From Trileptium ribeirensis (Eukaryota > Nematoda > Enoplea > Enoplida > Thoracostomopsidae), in the NCBI GenBank assembly GCA_030248225.1, contig JASANE010021072.1, forward strand, positions 28,699 to 92,698: a DNA stretch of 64,000 bases, read 5' to 3'. Below, piece by piece: positions 27,501-42,200 of this stretch (the stretch's first letter is position 1; each line of letters begins with the position of its first letter). The notes below the pieces were generated by a model. The model did not search any database, was not told where the DNA came from, and saw nothing but the letters and a program-made list of their open reading frames with translations. Position numbers and translations under genes: made by a program.

Positions 27501-30500
27501 AATAATGGATTTAGAGCCCCCTGACGACGCTGGATAGTGATTTCGGACAAAATATTAAATATTTAATATAATATATTTTTAATTTTTTAAATTTAGTCGT
27601 GTGCGGTCTCATTCGATCAGAAGAATCGAATAGTGTAAGAATGAGCCTGGTCTAATAAAGAGTACAAAAATTTTTGGAAAACAAAATTAAGACACAACAT
27701 GTTTTCTACATTTGGTACAAAATGAGAGAACAAAAATATGGAAACTATATGTCTATACCACAGCAACAGTAGTAGACGATTGTTATAGTGGTATAGATAC
27801 ATAATATTATAATATAGATAATCAGGGACATTTTCACACTAGGATTACCAGAACAATGGTTATGGTAAATGTTTATAAACAGCTAAATAGTTATATAATA
27901 GTCCAATAAAAATACTGGGCCGTCCCAATGGGCGGTACGGGGGGCCCGGACCCCCCCCTTATTTTCCCAAAGTACTGTAGAAAAAATATCTAAATGCGCG
28001 CGAATAATGCTTTGCCAACTGAGGTAGTGTCCCCGTTACTGATTGATTCCCAGAGCCTGATGTTCCTAGCGGTGTTTCTAGACTTGTCGATTCGGCAGTT
28101 CCTCATTCGTGAGTCAAAGATTCTGGTACACGATTAGGCTGTTGTTGGCCAACAAATTGAAATACATAGCTTTAGTTGTTTAGTTGGTGGTGGGCGTCAG
28201 CTCTAAAATGTGTGAAGATTGACAGATGTTTGTAATATATACCTCACGCACTTAATGTAGTAGTCTGAAATAAGACACAAAAATGATAAATGGACGTCGA
28301 ACAGGTTAATGCTTGTCACTAGAATTTGGCTTCCGGTTCATGGCATCATTATGACAGGTCCCCCTTTCAAAAATCCTGGAGCCGGCAATGGCTATGTACT
28401 ATATCTGTGATTCTTTAACGAATTAACAATTTTTTTTCATTTTTCTCAAAACAAAATATTTTTACATATCACTTTTTTGCATAGTGACGATATGTTCGAT
28501 ATTGTACAAGTTCCGTTCGTGCTATAGTGGACATGGTTAAAGTCAATCAAGTATGTTACAGTATTAGTGTAAAGAGTGACACAAAACTGTAATACCAACG
28601 TGTTTAGAGGCCAACTAAGTATCGGCCACTTCAGCCAAGGTGGTGTAACTAATATTTATTTTAGTTACAGTTTATGGTACCAAACTTCCACTATGTATTA
28701 TGCAACACACAGGTTGTAAAGAAAATGTCAGTTTTGTCTCAGCAATTACTAACTCAATTAAACCATTAGCATACTCTCAGCTTTGTACTTTAAGCATACT
28801 ACTGAGTATCTTATGCTATCGCAGAGCCAGCCTCGCGTCAGAGATTTTTCGATGGCGCTGTAGTTCATCGAAGTACATGCGCATACTAGTGGCCTCTGCA
28901 TGAAAGCGAAACAGGATTTCAGCGATTTCCCAGAGCCGAGGTCATGCCAGCGCAGGCAAATTTTGGCTTGGCGCTAGAAAGGAACGAAATTCAATTTAAA
29001 ATGCAAAGCATAAAATCCCCAGTTTACTTTGGAGGCACGGTCTCACAGCTAGCTTATGTTAAGGGTAAATATCCTAGATATTTCTGGGATGGAGTTGTGG
29101 AGGGGTCTGAAACCATCCAGGTACAATTTTTACGCTGGCAGAGGGCCGACACTTGATATCACTTAATGACACCTTTGCCCATAGCTTAACTATTAATCAT
29201 TTTACAGTGCCAAACCGCAATATTGTTCCTAAAACATCATTTTTCGCGATTAGAACAACCTGTAACTGAACAGAATCTATATCAAGATGCCTTGTCCACC
29301 TGATTAGTATCGAACCGCGTCAATTATTTTGTTTTCAGCTGTGTTCCTTCTAATTCCTTAGTATTTCGATACCTATCGAACCAGTATTTTTCCCAAAATT
29401 AACAGCCTGATGTCATGACATATCTGATTAATAGTAGCTCAGTCTGATGTACAGATTACTTCGGCCGCATATTACTGTCCTATATTATGGACAAATTATT
29501 GTAAAGCAATATTTCCAACCCATGAATGTTTTATCAAACAATAAATGGCGTTACACGTTTTTGTAGCGTGCAAATGTGCAAATATTGTACGAGTGCAACA
29601 CACATTATACACACCAAAGCCATGCAAACACAAAATTATTGTTTAGCTTATCAGTGTAACCACCGTAGTGTTTAGCAATAATTTATTGTGGAACAACATA
29701 AAATAACATTAATCACCAAATAACGCTTTGATATTGATAATTGTGACTATTGCCAAACCCATATTTAAACATGAATACATGAAACAACTATGGGCCGTAG
29801 CTTTGCTTATTGTGTCGTGTTTGGATACGAAATCCCTCCTTTACTTACTTACCTGTTTCAACTGCGCCATTATATCACCAAGTTCAGGAGATGAATCATG
29901 AAACGCATCGGGTGTCGTCATACCACCGTCCCCACCACCCATGGTGGCGCTGCTTTCGTCGCCTTTGTTGACTACCTCTCCATTACCAGTTCCAGGCGTC
30001 GCCGCGTCGTTAGCTTCCGTTTTGCGTGCGTCAACCACACATTCATCGTCGTTGTCTATAGTGAATGTTGATGATTGTGGCGAAAGTGGTGATATGTCTG
30101 TGACGGACGTCGTTGCATTCATCGTCGGTACTGCAGCAGTAATTGACGTGGCACAAAGCGACGTCGGCGGAGGCGGCAATTCGTCTTCTGGACTAAAGAC
30201 TGAGTCCGACGCCGACGGTAGACTTGGTCGCGGCGACGGCCCTTCGCCGATACTTGTAGCCGTCGAGTCGATGCCGCCAGCGGTCACCCCGACGACATGG
30301 GTTCGGCGATCGCGTGGCAACGATGACGGTGGATGCAGCGACGACGCTGGCGTTGTTGTCAAAGCTCCATTTGTCGTACCTGTGTGAACATGGCTGCTAC
30401 TATACGAGACCGCATACGTGGTTGTTATGGTAGGCGGTGAAGTTGAACAAGGCTGCTGCGATGTTAGTAAAGTGCTTGATGTAACAGAAGGAGCGATGGA

Positions 30501-33500
30501 ATGATAATCAGAAATCGGCGCATGTGTAGCAGACGATTCTTGTTGTGTCTTTAAAGGAAGAGCAGAAAACGACGGCTGTGAAATCCCACCAAACAGCTGA
30601 AAGAACATAAATTGTATAGAATATAGCTGACGCGAGTCTAAACTTTTGCCCGCTGACCATCCTGTTTGGTAAAAACCGATGTCGAATCCAAATCCTTTGT
30701 TATGAAATAAGGAAGAAGACGGATTAGATCCAGTGCCGCCCCAGAAATTTACTGATTAGAAGTCATCCATTGACAGTTCCAAGACGATTATCAGTTTTGA
30801 ATTAGGATTAGTTTCTGTTCGCGAACTAACTCAATGCAAATACCATGGCATAAACGAAAGAGTCTTGCAGTTTATCAGCTATTGTTCGCGAACTGAACCG
30901 TTTTAATTAACGTTAAAACTTCGTTCACAAACAGTTTTGATGTTTGCGAATAGAAGATAGCTACAAATACAGAATTCGGTAACGCAATTTTTTCCAAAAT
31001 ATAATAGGATGATCAGTCGAAGCACGATAAATATAATAGAGCATGAGATAAAGCATATTAAAGACAATCTTACTCAGTGTATGCAATAAATCTAATCTCC
31101 ACAATGTCGAAGACGTTAGTATGCAGAGCTTCGAGCAATTGATGGTCCATTTTCGCGAGCACTACACCTGATGTACAGTATTCGCCACAATTAACCCCTG
31201 CTTGCCCGAGGGAAAATAAAATTTTAGTTTGTTTTATTTTCGCTCGTTGCGCGCTCGCTGGTATGGACAGTTAAATGTGGCGAGTACTGCAGCTACACGA
31301 ATTTTCTGACGGTTCCGAATTTGCCGACTTCTTGAAGTAGGACCGATCATGAACACCAACCATGTATATACGTAATTCGCAAACAGCCCACCAAATAATA
31401 AGAATAAACATACGAAGTAATAAGTTTTACTAAAAATCATTATCACATTAAATTTCACGACGGTACACCAAATCCATACACATCTAAGCGCGAAAATATT
31501 ACAAGCTAGACCTGAAATAAACATAATTATAGTAGTAACTCTATCGATGTTGCAGAACGTAGCAAATATGTAGGTACACTTACATCTTTTGCATGCGCAG
31601 CCAATCACCTCTCGATAGCATACGTAGATATGCTATATGTGGATACCACACAATGCCGAACAAGTTGAACAAAACTAACACTGGCAATGTTCTCCATGTT
31701 CCAAAACCCCCAAGTGCAAGCTATCAGCCTCAAAGGACATAACAGTAAAATTAGGAATTTTGGGTCCATGAACCATGGCGGCGCCATGCTCCCGTCCGTA
31801 CCCATAGAGCCATACATCGCAGATCAAAATCAACACCGGCAATGAGTGTGCAATGCCCGAAAACCACCATGTAAAAATTGTCAGCCGCCCATGACGTCAA
31901 AACAAATTTTCAAATTTTGGCGCGACAACCGCGGGGTACCATGCCTCAAACCACATGAACAGGAGCCTTAATCGAAATACAAAAAAGAGGCATCGGCATT
32001 TATCATTTTACAATGAAACAAAACCAAGCAGATGAAAAATCGTAAGTTAAGGTAAAAATAACCTCGTTTCCGTGAAGGGTACTAAAATGAGGTAAAAAAA
32101 CCTTTTTGCTCTCTGACCCCGAACCTTGTGGGCGCCATACTATCGTACCCATAGAACCATGGGTCACAGAGGAAAACCAACATCGGCAATGAGTTTCCAA
32201 TGCCTGAAAACCCCCAAGTGAGAATTTTCAGCCGCCCAGGACGTTAGAACAAATTTTCGAATTTTGGGTCGAAGGAACCAATGGGGCAGCATACCCCAAA
32301 CCCCATAACTCTAGAACCGGAGCCTTAATCAAAAAAAAGACGCATCGGCATTTATCATTTTACTATGAAATAAAACCAACCAGAGAAAAAAGTTCGAACG
32401 TTAAGATAAAATAACCTTGCTTCCGTGAAGGGTGCTATCATGGGGTAAAATGTGGCAAGGAAACCCACATTTTGACACCTGACCCCGGAATCAGACCCCA
32501 AATCAAAAATGCTCTGGGATGTGCACGATAAATTGACTACGCCGGATCGAATGAGCCCATGCTCATGAAAATCGGTTAAGTCCTTCTCGAGTTATGGCCG
32601 ATCACACATACACACAGACGGAATTTAAAAGATTTCACGCCTGCAACACACAATCTCCACTGCGTTTCACTACGTTCTAATAAGAATTTTTATGCATAAT
32701 TTTGCAGCAAACCTCGAGACAAAAAACCCTTAAGTTACCTGTTGCTGACGAAGCTTCTGCAACTCGCGTAACCGATCTTGCTCAAGCGACTGCCGTATCA
32801 GCGTTGCTATTTCACTCGTTTCGCCTTCTTTTTCACGGCCGATTAAAAATCTAAATTATAAATGTGTGGACTACTGCACTAATTCTAGGCAAAAAATAAG
32901 TTTTCCGTTACATCAGGAATTAGTAAGTACTGCGCTCGCTGTTTATGCTATGTTATAACATTGAGAGTTCAGCTCTAACTATCTCTAAGGCGACAGTTAT
33001 TTATATTTCGAGACCTGAATATTTAGCTGTAACATCTTCAACATTCCTAAGTAAGCTGGTCGATCGTCGGTAACTACTTGGCGTAACATTAGAATAAGAT
33101 TACAGAGGTAAGTAGCGTAAATAAATTACAGTTCAACAGTGGCTGATAACATATATTAATTTCAAAATGCTTTCACGTTCGGAATATTGTTATCATGCAA
33201 TGTGTCATAGTGGTTCAAACCCAACTCAATGTGGTTCCTATGTACACTTAAAATTCGTTTAAAAGAATAACTTGACTTTTTATATAGGAAACTTTAATTT
33301 TATAAAAAAAATTGGAAGCGGAAATACTTAAACGTAGATTCATTTCATTTCAATTCTATTTAAAACTGTTCGCTAAAGTGAAACGATCATAGTGTGGCCT
33401 TGCAACCACTACCCCAAATCCAATAACAATAATAAATCAATAACATCTATCCTACTACAGCAAACACTATGCAACCTATTATCACTATAACTCTCACAAA

Positions 33501-36190
33501 ATCCGTGTTGAACCAGCTGTTATACAAGCATATCAGGGAGTAACCGGAATTCCGGTTCCGGTTCCGGCGAAAATCGTGTTCCGGTTCCGGCAAAGGGCAA
33601 AAACCATACCGGAACCGGAATTCCGGTTTAAAAATTTTGTTTGAATTTTTCCACGTTTTTTGCTTTATCCTGTAATCCAAACATATGTAATATATATTAT
33701 ACAATGATCAAGCTCCAATACAACCAAGCAAAAGAAAAGATTAACTAACCAATTTGCCGTGTAAAACGTAAGTAGGGCATATAATTTGAGCAGGAATTTT
33801 TCATAATAACCTGCAGGAGTTTGTTAAATCAAAGCCAGGTCGATGCGTGTAGCAGCTATTTTACACATCCAGAAGTCTGTGGGATACGTTTGAATTAAAC
33901 CGGTCCAAATCGGTAACAGAGTATGGCTTACGCAGAAGTACTTACTGTATGCTTGGCTATAGAAGAACATACAACAAACGTATGTGTAGTAAAGGGAGGC
34001 GACTGGAGACAGAGCGAAAGTGTGTATTCTACGCTCCAAGCTTTGTAAGCATATTCGATTTGACGCAGTATATGTAATGGTGTATAGTGGAAGGCATTTT
34101 TGCTCTGGGTGTCCAAAAATCGACATATTTGATCGATAAATAAACATTATTAGCTTCATCAGTCTCTTTAAAGTTTCAGAAAGGCAATAATACCATCGCA
34201 AAACCTTAAGTTTAATGTAAAAGTTATTTTTAATGCATTTTAAATCCACTATGCCTTCATTTCTTCCATCATCTGTTTTAGTATATATAAATTTCGAAGA
34301 CCAGGTTCCGGTTCCGGTTTAAATGGACGCTTCCGGTTGCTGGTTCTGGTTCCGGTAAATTTTGGTTCCGGTTATTCCCTGAAGCATATATATACCTTCA
34401 ACAGTTATGATCTAAGGTTGAAATTCGCGCCACAGAACATTTCGGTACCAAATTTAGAGAAGTAAGTCCCAATGTAACATAATTTAACAAATATATAATA
34501 TCCTACGTGCAGCGTAATTATTATTACGACAGCTAAACCTGCTTGCTTCCATATAAAATAATTTATACAAAAAATGCATTCCGAACTGAGTTTTTTCGAA
34601 CAAATCGGACTAATTCTTTTCCGGAAAAACCATGCGCGACAAATGAAGAATGTTTTTGAAAAGAGCCCACCCACTATATAGTTGGCAATTGGAAATAACT
34701 CCAGAAAGCAACATACTAATAATGCCTGTGAAGAAAATTAAACTTTGGTAGTATAAGCTCCAGAAGAAGATACTTAGACAACAAAATCAATCATTCTTAC
34801 TTCACCTGCCCGGATGTGCTACGAAGTACCGACGCGGCAAACGCTTGCGTCACGCCGATTAAGCTCTGACCATCGACTTCAATAATTTGATCACAAATCT
34901 GGATCCTACAAACTCGATATAATGAATTAATATTAAGGTTCAATCAGAAATCACTTGACTACCGTATGTACATAAGCTTTACCGCAGTGACATATTTACA
35001 TAACTTTACAAGAAAATGTAAAAACTAGTCGGTAGTGGGACTACATTAAATGTTTTACTAAATAGCGATCGACTTCTATTAGGAGAAATTTTGGCAGGTT
35101 TTAATTTTGACTGCAGTTTGTGGTCGTGCTTGGCTCATCGAAAATTACAGTAAATGAACATTTTTCAAAAATATGTCTTAATTACAGTAAGCGTGTGGCG
35201 AGATTTAATGTATGTACGTCGGCGATCATTATGTAACAATTATTGATATCATTCAAGGTTAGCGCTGAAATTAAAATTTCACCAGATAAATGAAATATTA
35301 CACTAGTCGGTAGTGGAACTATATTTTTGTGAGCGGAGCTTGGGCTGTGGCATTACGAATGTACTCAATTTTATGTTCTTCAAATAACTACATTGCATAG
35401 GACATAGTAAAATATTATATTTGAATTCTTCGACCCAAAAAACCCTATAATGGTTTGTTCGAAACGATTCTATTTCAATAAATAACACAAATATTGCAAA
35501 ATTCTCTATTTTAGCTGCATAAGCTTAACTAATTAGCTAATTAATAATTAACCACTCAAAATTTTTTAATCCCAAATATCAAATATCAGGTGCACACACT
35601 GACATGATAGGCTTTCAAACAAAAAAAAAGTTTTTTAAAATCGGTTCAGGAGTTCTTGAGATCCGTCGGAACGAACGAACTAACGAACGGACAGACATCG
35701 ACCTTTTTAATCCCACATAGAAAATAACTAGTCGGTAGTGGAACTACATTTGTGAGCGGAGCTGGGGCTGTGGCATTACGAATGTATTCAATTTTATGTT
35801 CTTCAAATAACTACATAGCATAGGGCATAGGGCTTTATCATTGGTAAAAATATTATATTTGAATTCTTCGGCCCACAAAACCATATAACGGTTTGATCGA
35901 AACGATTCTATTTTAATAAATAACACAAATATTGCAAAATTCTCTATTTTTGCTGCATAAGCTTAATTAATTATCTAATTACTAATTAACCACTTAAAAT
36001 TTTTTAATCCTAAATATCAGATGCACACTCTGACTGTCATGATAGGCTTTCAAACAAAAAAGTTTTTTTTAAATCGGTTCAGTGGTTCTTGAGATCCGTC
36101 GGACCGAACGAACGAACGAGCGGACGGACATCGACTTTTTTGGTCACAGACAGAAAATAAAAACGCTTCGCTTCGCTCCGCTCAATTAGA

Positions 36191-36269
<79 letters not shown>

Positions 36270-39200
36270 GGAATAACCGGAACCGGAACCAGCAACCGGA
36301 ACCGTCCATTTAAACCGGATCCGGAACCGGAACCTGGTCTTCGAAATTTATATATAGTAAAACAGATGATGGAAGAAATGAAGGTATAGTGGATTTAAAA
36401 TGTATTAAAAATTACTTTTACATTAAACTTAATGTATTGCGATGGTATTATTGCCTTTCTGAAACTTTAAAGAGACTGAGGAAGCTAATAATGTTTATTT
36501 ATCGATCAAATATGTCGGTTTTTGGACATTCAGAGCAAAAAATGACTTCCACTATACACCATTGCGTATACTGCGTCAAATCGAATGTGCTTACAAAGCT
36601 TGGAGCGTAGAATACACACTTTCGCTCTGTCTCCAGTCGCCTCCCTTTACTACAAATACGTTTGTTGCATGTTCTTCTGTAGGAAACTTAAAATTATTGG
36701 TTTATATGATTCTAAGAGAAAATAATAGATAGAAGGTAATTTTCTGATCAATGGTCAGAGACACTGTTTAGGCTAGCGTTGGACAAACAGTGTCCGTCAG
36801 TTAGATCATAATGATCATAACTTTCTAATCAGAACGCTGTAAATGAGACACACTGTGATGCTGTTCGCACAGTTTCAATAAATACAGTTCATTGCCAAGA
36901 AAGCAGTTTCTAGCTGCGTTGCAGATAACGTTAGTTTACTTCAATTTAGACTGATTTACCAAGTTTACAAGCGAACTGGCGGGTGCTTGATGCAATTTAT
37001 GTTAGCCATGCATACCCTAAGTACTTCTGCGTAAGCCATACTCTGTTACCGAGTTGGACCGGTTTAATTCAAACGTATCCCACAGACTTCTAGATGTGTA
37101 AAATAGCTGCTACAAGCATCGACCTGGCTTTGATATAACAAAATCCTGCAAGTTATTATGAAAAATTCCTGCTCAAATTATGTGCCCTACTTACGTTTCA
37201 CACGGCAAATTGGTTAGTTAATCTTTTCTTTTGCTTGGTTGGATTGGAGCTTGATTATTGTATAATATATTACATAGTTTGGATTACAGGATGAAGCAAA
37301 AAACGTGGAAAATTTCAAACAAAATTTTTAAACCGGAATTCCGCTTCCGGTATGGTTTTTGCTCTTAGCCTGAACCGGAACCGGAACACGATTATCGCCG
37401 GAACCGGAATTCCGGTTACTCCCTGATATATATATAAAATATTTACCCAATTTTATGCAAATAAGTATTTATCCAGTTCGAAAATAACTTTATAATACAT
37501 CCCAGAAATACTGTGATACATTCAGATGTGAAATAAGTGCAAATGATACAAAAACTACAAAGGTTAATCGCAAATTTACAGTGTGCTAAATTTCAACATA
37601 ATACGCAATTATATGAGTTGGACAGAAAGTAGAATTTCACCTACACTGATTAGTTTCACCTCCCAGGGTGCTGATGTAAAGGCCCAGGTCACTAAAAGAA
37701 TTTAACGGTCGTTAAGCGTGCGTGTATAAAACAAAACTGTTAATAGATGCATCAGCATACACGGATTTAAAAATGTCTTCGTAAAAGCTACTAATTATTC
37801 AGCGATCTGTTTATCGTGGTCACAAACCGTAAAACTAAAAAAACGTCTATTCCCCAAACTAATGCTCAGAAGCACAGGTGAAATAAAAATTAATTCCATC
37901 GACAATAATCTCATCTTAAACTTTAATCTGAATTACGATAGTTATATAAATCTATTGTCCTAAGTCTTTATGCACTGCAGACAATGCATAATGGAACAGT
38001 TGAAAATACACTATATTTTGGAAGTAGGGTGCGTCCATTTTAAAACCCTTGAAATCCCAAGAACAGGTATAATATAGCCAAGTTCGATCTGCATGGAAAA
38101 ACCATGATATAACCTTATACACCTAATAGACACTGATTGTTAGGTAAAAACACGCAATAACCTGCCGAAATTAGAAAAATTGTTATTTCTGACAAAAGGT
38201 CGACGAACCACATTCAGAACCAGGAAGTTGTCCCACAAAAAAGACGTGGTCAGCAAAGTTGTAAATCTCGATGAGCTGCGAAACACTGGTACCCGTATGG
38301 CCATATTTAGCCTTTATAAACTTTTTTGCCATTTTGACCCGGAAGATGTGGTCGGAAGTGTTCTCGCTCAACTAAAGAGCATATCGACAATACTTTTGCT
38401 ACCAAACAAAAATTGTCGAAATCTGACCTTCCGAAAGCGATTTATGAATGACTGCGAAAGACAAAAATTTCACAATTTTCTCCCTAAAGCCCTCAGTAGA
38501 AACTCTGGTCGCTCCGTTCCAAATACAGAGTATGCGAAACATTGTGCATAGGTCACAAGACATAATACTTCATTGAAAATGAAATTAAACCAAATCGGAA
38601 GGAATAAACAGTCCATCTAATAGAGTATAACGCGGAGAATGTCGTTAGGTGTTATCACACCATAACAGTAAATAATCACGGCAGTGTCGCGCAAAAGTAC
38701 ACGATGCAACAGTGTGGTATCCACTAAATTTTCTAAAAGGTCGATAAACAGCCATGTAATCAGGCCACTGTCGAGGTCATTGATAATTTTTCAAGTTAGT
38801 CTTGTTCGCACAAAATATAGACATCGCACGGAAATAATCGCAGACCAAAAACCCCCAAAAAATTGTTTTCTTCCAAAGAAGGCTCACTGATAGGCTTAAC
38901 ATTCACTTTGTTTGTTTGCAAAAGCTAACAAGCTGTGTGTTTTCGTTTTCGCAGGCAGCTGCTACCAACATACCGTCCATCCGTATCCGCAGCGCCGCCT
39001 GGAGTAATGTTTTTCACAAATATACCAAGTTTTTCCAGTCCAGCATCAGCGCCCACACCCATTCCGATTATGCTCAGGCCCAAGCCTTCATCACCTACAA
39101 GAAATAACATTAATATTAAACATATGTACTTAATTACTTCAACTGTTCCACTTTGTCAGCCTTTTATCATTCTGCCCATTCAGGAAATTATCAAGATTAA

Positions 39201-42200
39201 ACTATTGATCGCTCAAACTCCAATTAAATCTAAACGCGAAAATATTACAAGCGAGACCTGAAATAAACTTAATTATAGTAGTAATTCTATCGAGAGTGCA
39301 GAACGTAGTAAATATGTAGGTACACTTACATCTTTTGCATGCACAGCAAAACCATATTTTGATAGCATACGTCTATATGCTGTACGTGGATATCACACAA
39401 TACCGTATAAGTTAACACAAAACTAACCTCGGAGAGTTTCGCACGCCCCAACCGCCCCCCCACCCAAGTGCAAGCTATCAGCCTCCTAGGACGTAACACT
39501 AAAATTAGGAATTTTGGGTCAATGAACAATGGCGGGGCCATACCCCCGTACCCAATGGGACCATGGGTCTCAGAGCAAAACACACAGGCACATAGTTTCC
39601 CATGTCCTAAAACCTCTAAGTGAAACTTTTCAGGCGCACAGGACCTCAGAACATATTTTCGAATTTTGGTACGAATAACCACCAAGGTGCCATACTTCAA
39701 ACCACATAACTCCAAAACCGGAGCCTTAATCGAAAAAAGAGGCGCCGCCATTTATTATTTTCCTATGAAATAAAACTAACCTGAGAAAAAAGTTCGAAAG
39801 TTAAGAAAAAAATAACCTTGCTTCCGTGAATGGTACTAAAATGGGATAAAAAACCCTAATTTTGACACCTGACCCCGAACCATGAGGGCGCCATACCCAC
39901 GTACCATGGGTCGCAGAGCAAACCCAACAACGACAATGAGTTTCTCATGTCGGAACGTCCCCCTCAAGTGAAACTTTTCAGCCACCCAGGACATCAGAAC
40001 ATATTTTCGCTTTTGGGTCAAGAAACCACGAGGGTGCCAAACCTCGAACCCCATAACTCCAGACCCGGAGCGTTAATGAAGAAACAAAAGGAAGCATGGC
40101 ATTTATAATTTTACGACAAAATAAAACCGACCAGAGAAAAAATTCGAAAGTTAAGGTAAAAATAACCTTGCTTCCGTGAACGGTAACTAAAACCGGGTAA
40201 AACATCATTTTGACCTCTGACCAAGGAACCAGACATCAAATCAAAAAACACTCCGAAATGTACACGGTAAATCGACTATGCCGGTTAATAGCTTTCACCC
40301 CTGTAACACACAATCGCCACTTCATTACACTAAGCTCTGACTAGTATGTCATCAAGCGGCTACTATGCGCTTAGCCACCATTTCGTCGTTTCAAATTGTC
40401 CCACGATAGCAATTTTACCGGCAACACCTCAACGGCAACGCTATGGTCATTTTAGTTATATATAGTTTGTGTTTTGACCCGAGTCCTAAAACCTAAAAAA
40501 TCCACACAGCAAAGCATTATATATAGACTTATTTGGTCTAAAAATGAGCCCAATTTGACTCAGATAATAGGTATCTGCACCGGTTATCCAGACACAACAT
40601 CGGAATTTTCCGAGCCAATTCGAAAACCGACCCGATGCCTTTCGGCCCACCCTTTCGGTGAGATGCTTTTAACACGGCCGTCATGCCAAACTAAACAGCA
40701 CAAATAATTTCGAACTTTCAAACGAACTATGCGAATCTATCCGCCCAGATAAAGCTGAGCTATGCGTGTTAATTCAGATTGAGTGAAACGAGCGAGGCGA
40801 AAAAATCTCACTGGCAAGAGTGGTACATTTCGACGGTGTCCGCTTCTGGATATTTTTTGGGATGCCACGCATACCTCAACTTCGGCTGGGCGAATTGACT
40901 AGCGCGATAACTCACCTGGAAGCTTGAAATCTCTATGTGTGTTCTTTAGTTAGGCGTGAAGCCCCATTTTAAACATCTCCGCCCAGGAAAAGCGGGCCAA
41001 AAAACTCGTATCGGGGGCCCCAAAAAGTCGCGTTATTTATTGCAACTCGACATGCGGTGTAGAAACCATAGTCAAACTGGGTTCATTTTGTAGGGCAACT
41101 AAGTCTCTATAACTTGGAATATAGTGATTTGCTACGCGGTTCTCTTAAAATGCAGGGGTTCGGCCAAAACGGGTTTGAAAATTGGACTCAGGACACCCAA
41201 TACACGAAAATGGTAATTTCTCTTCAACCATTAGACCTGTGTGGTCTTATTCTGTAGAGCAATTCAACTTTATATACTAACAAACTTAGTGTAAATACTG
41301 CTATTGTCATTATTTTGCTGCCAGATTGGATCAAAAAAGGTTTTTCAATAGGTCAATGGGACTCAAAGCACACAGCAATGGCTAGATCTATATAGGCGTG
41401 TTTGGTCTTATTCTGTGGAGCAATTCATCTTCTTTATATGCTGCTGTTGTCATTATTTTGCTGCAGGGTTGAGTCAAAAAGGGTTTTTTTATAGGAGTGG
41501 TATAATGCTTGGTCTCACTCTGTAGAGCAATAATGCGTCATCTATGTACTTGAAGTAGCGGGCACAATAAACTCGGTATTTCTTCCCAACTATCCCGGCA
41601 ACGTTGGTGATATTTCTGGCTTCTCCACAGTGGGTGGGGTACTGGACCTTGGCAAAATCGACCGCCCCGCCCCCACCGACTGGGGCGCCAGGCAAAATTT
41701 TTGGCCTCCGTTAAAAATACACCACCCCCAAATGACATTTTTTAAAAACATTAATTTCAGAAGTTAAAAATCTGACTAAATTAAACAAAACATTGGTTTA
41801 AAAGTTCTTTTAACCTGAACAATGACGTTTCTGCACAGTTTCTGGGACTATTTATAAACACTTCTAGCGTTTTTGCTGGAAAATATTAAATTTTGAAAAT
41901 TTTTAAATTTCGAACCCCCTCCAGTTCACGCCCGCTGGCAAGATTCTTATCTTCACTGACGGACGTATATAGCATATTGAAGATGGTAGATACGAAATAG
42001 GTATTAGGTTTCTAAGCCCATAGAATAGTGTTTAGCTCAATTTTAGGACATAGAATAGTTAGGCCAAAATGGGATTGAGACGGTGATCCTAGTGCCGAAA
42101 TTAACTTCTTGTATTCACTGAAGGAAGTATAGCATACTTGGTGTGCTAGGTACGCAATATTGGATTTTTAACCCCCCAGAAGAGTGTTTAGCTCAATTTT

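Noticed and set aside
29941..30387. 148-codon plus-strand frame over exon H
   Set aside because: Antisense shadow of a 248-codon exon with proper splice sites on the minus strand.
36079..36309. Frame with a long Tyr-Ile run
   Set aside because: Translation of the TA microsatellite.
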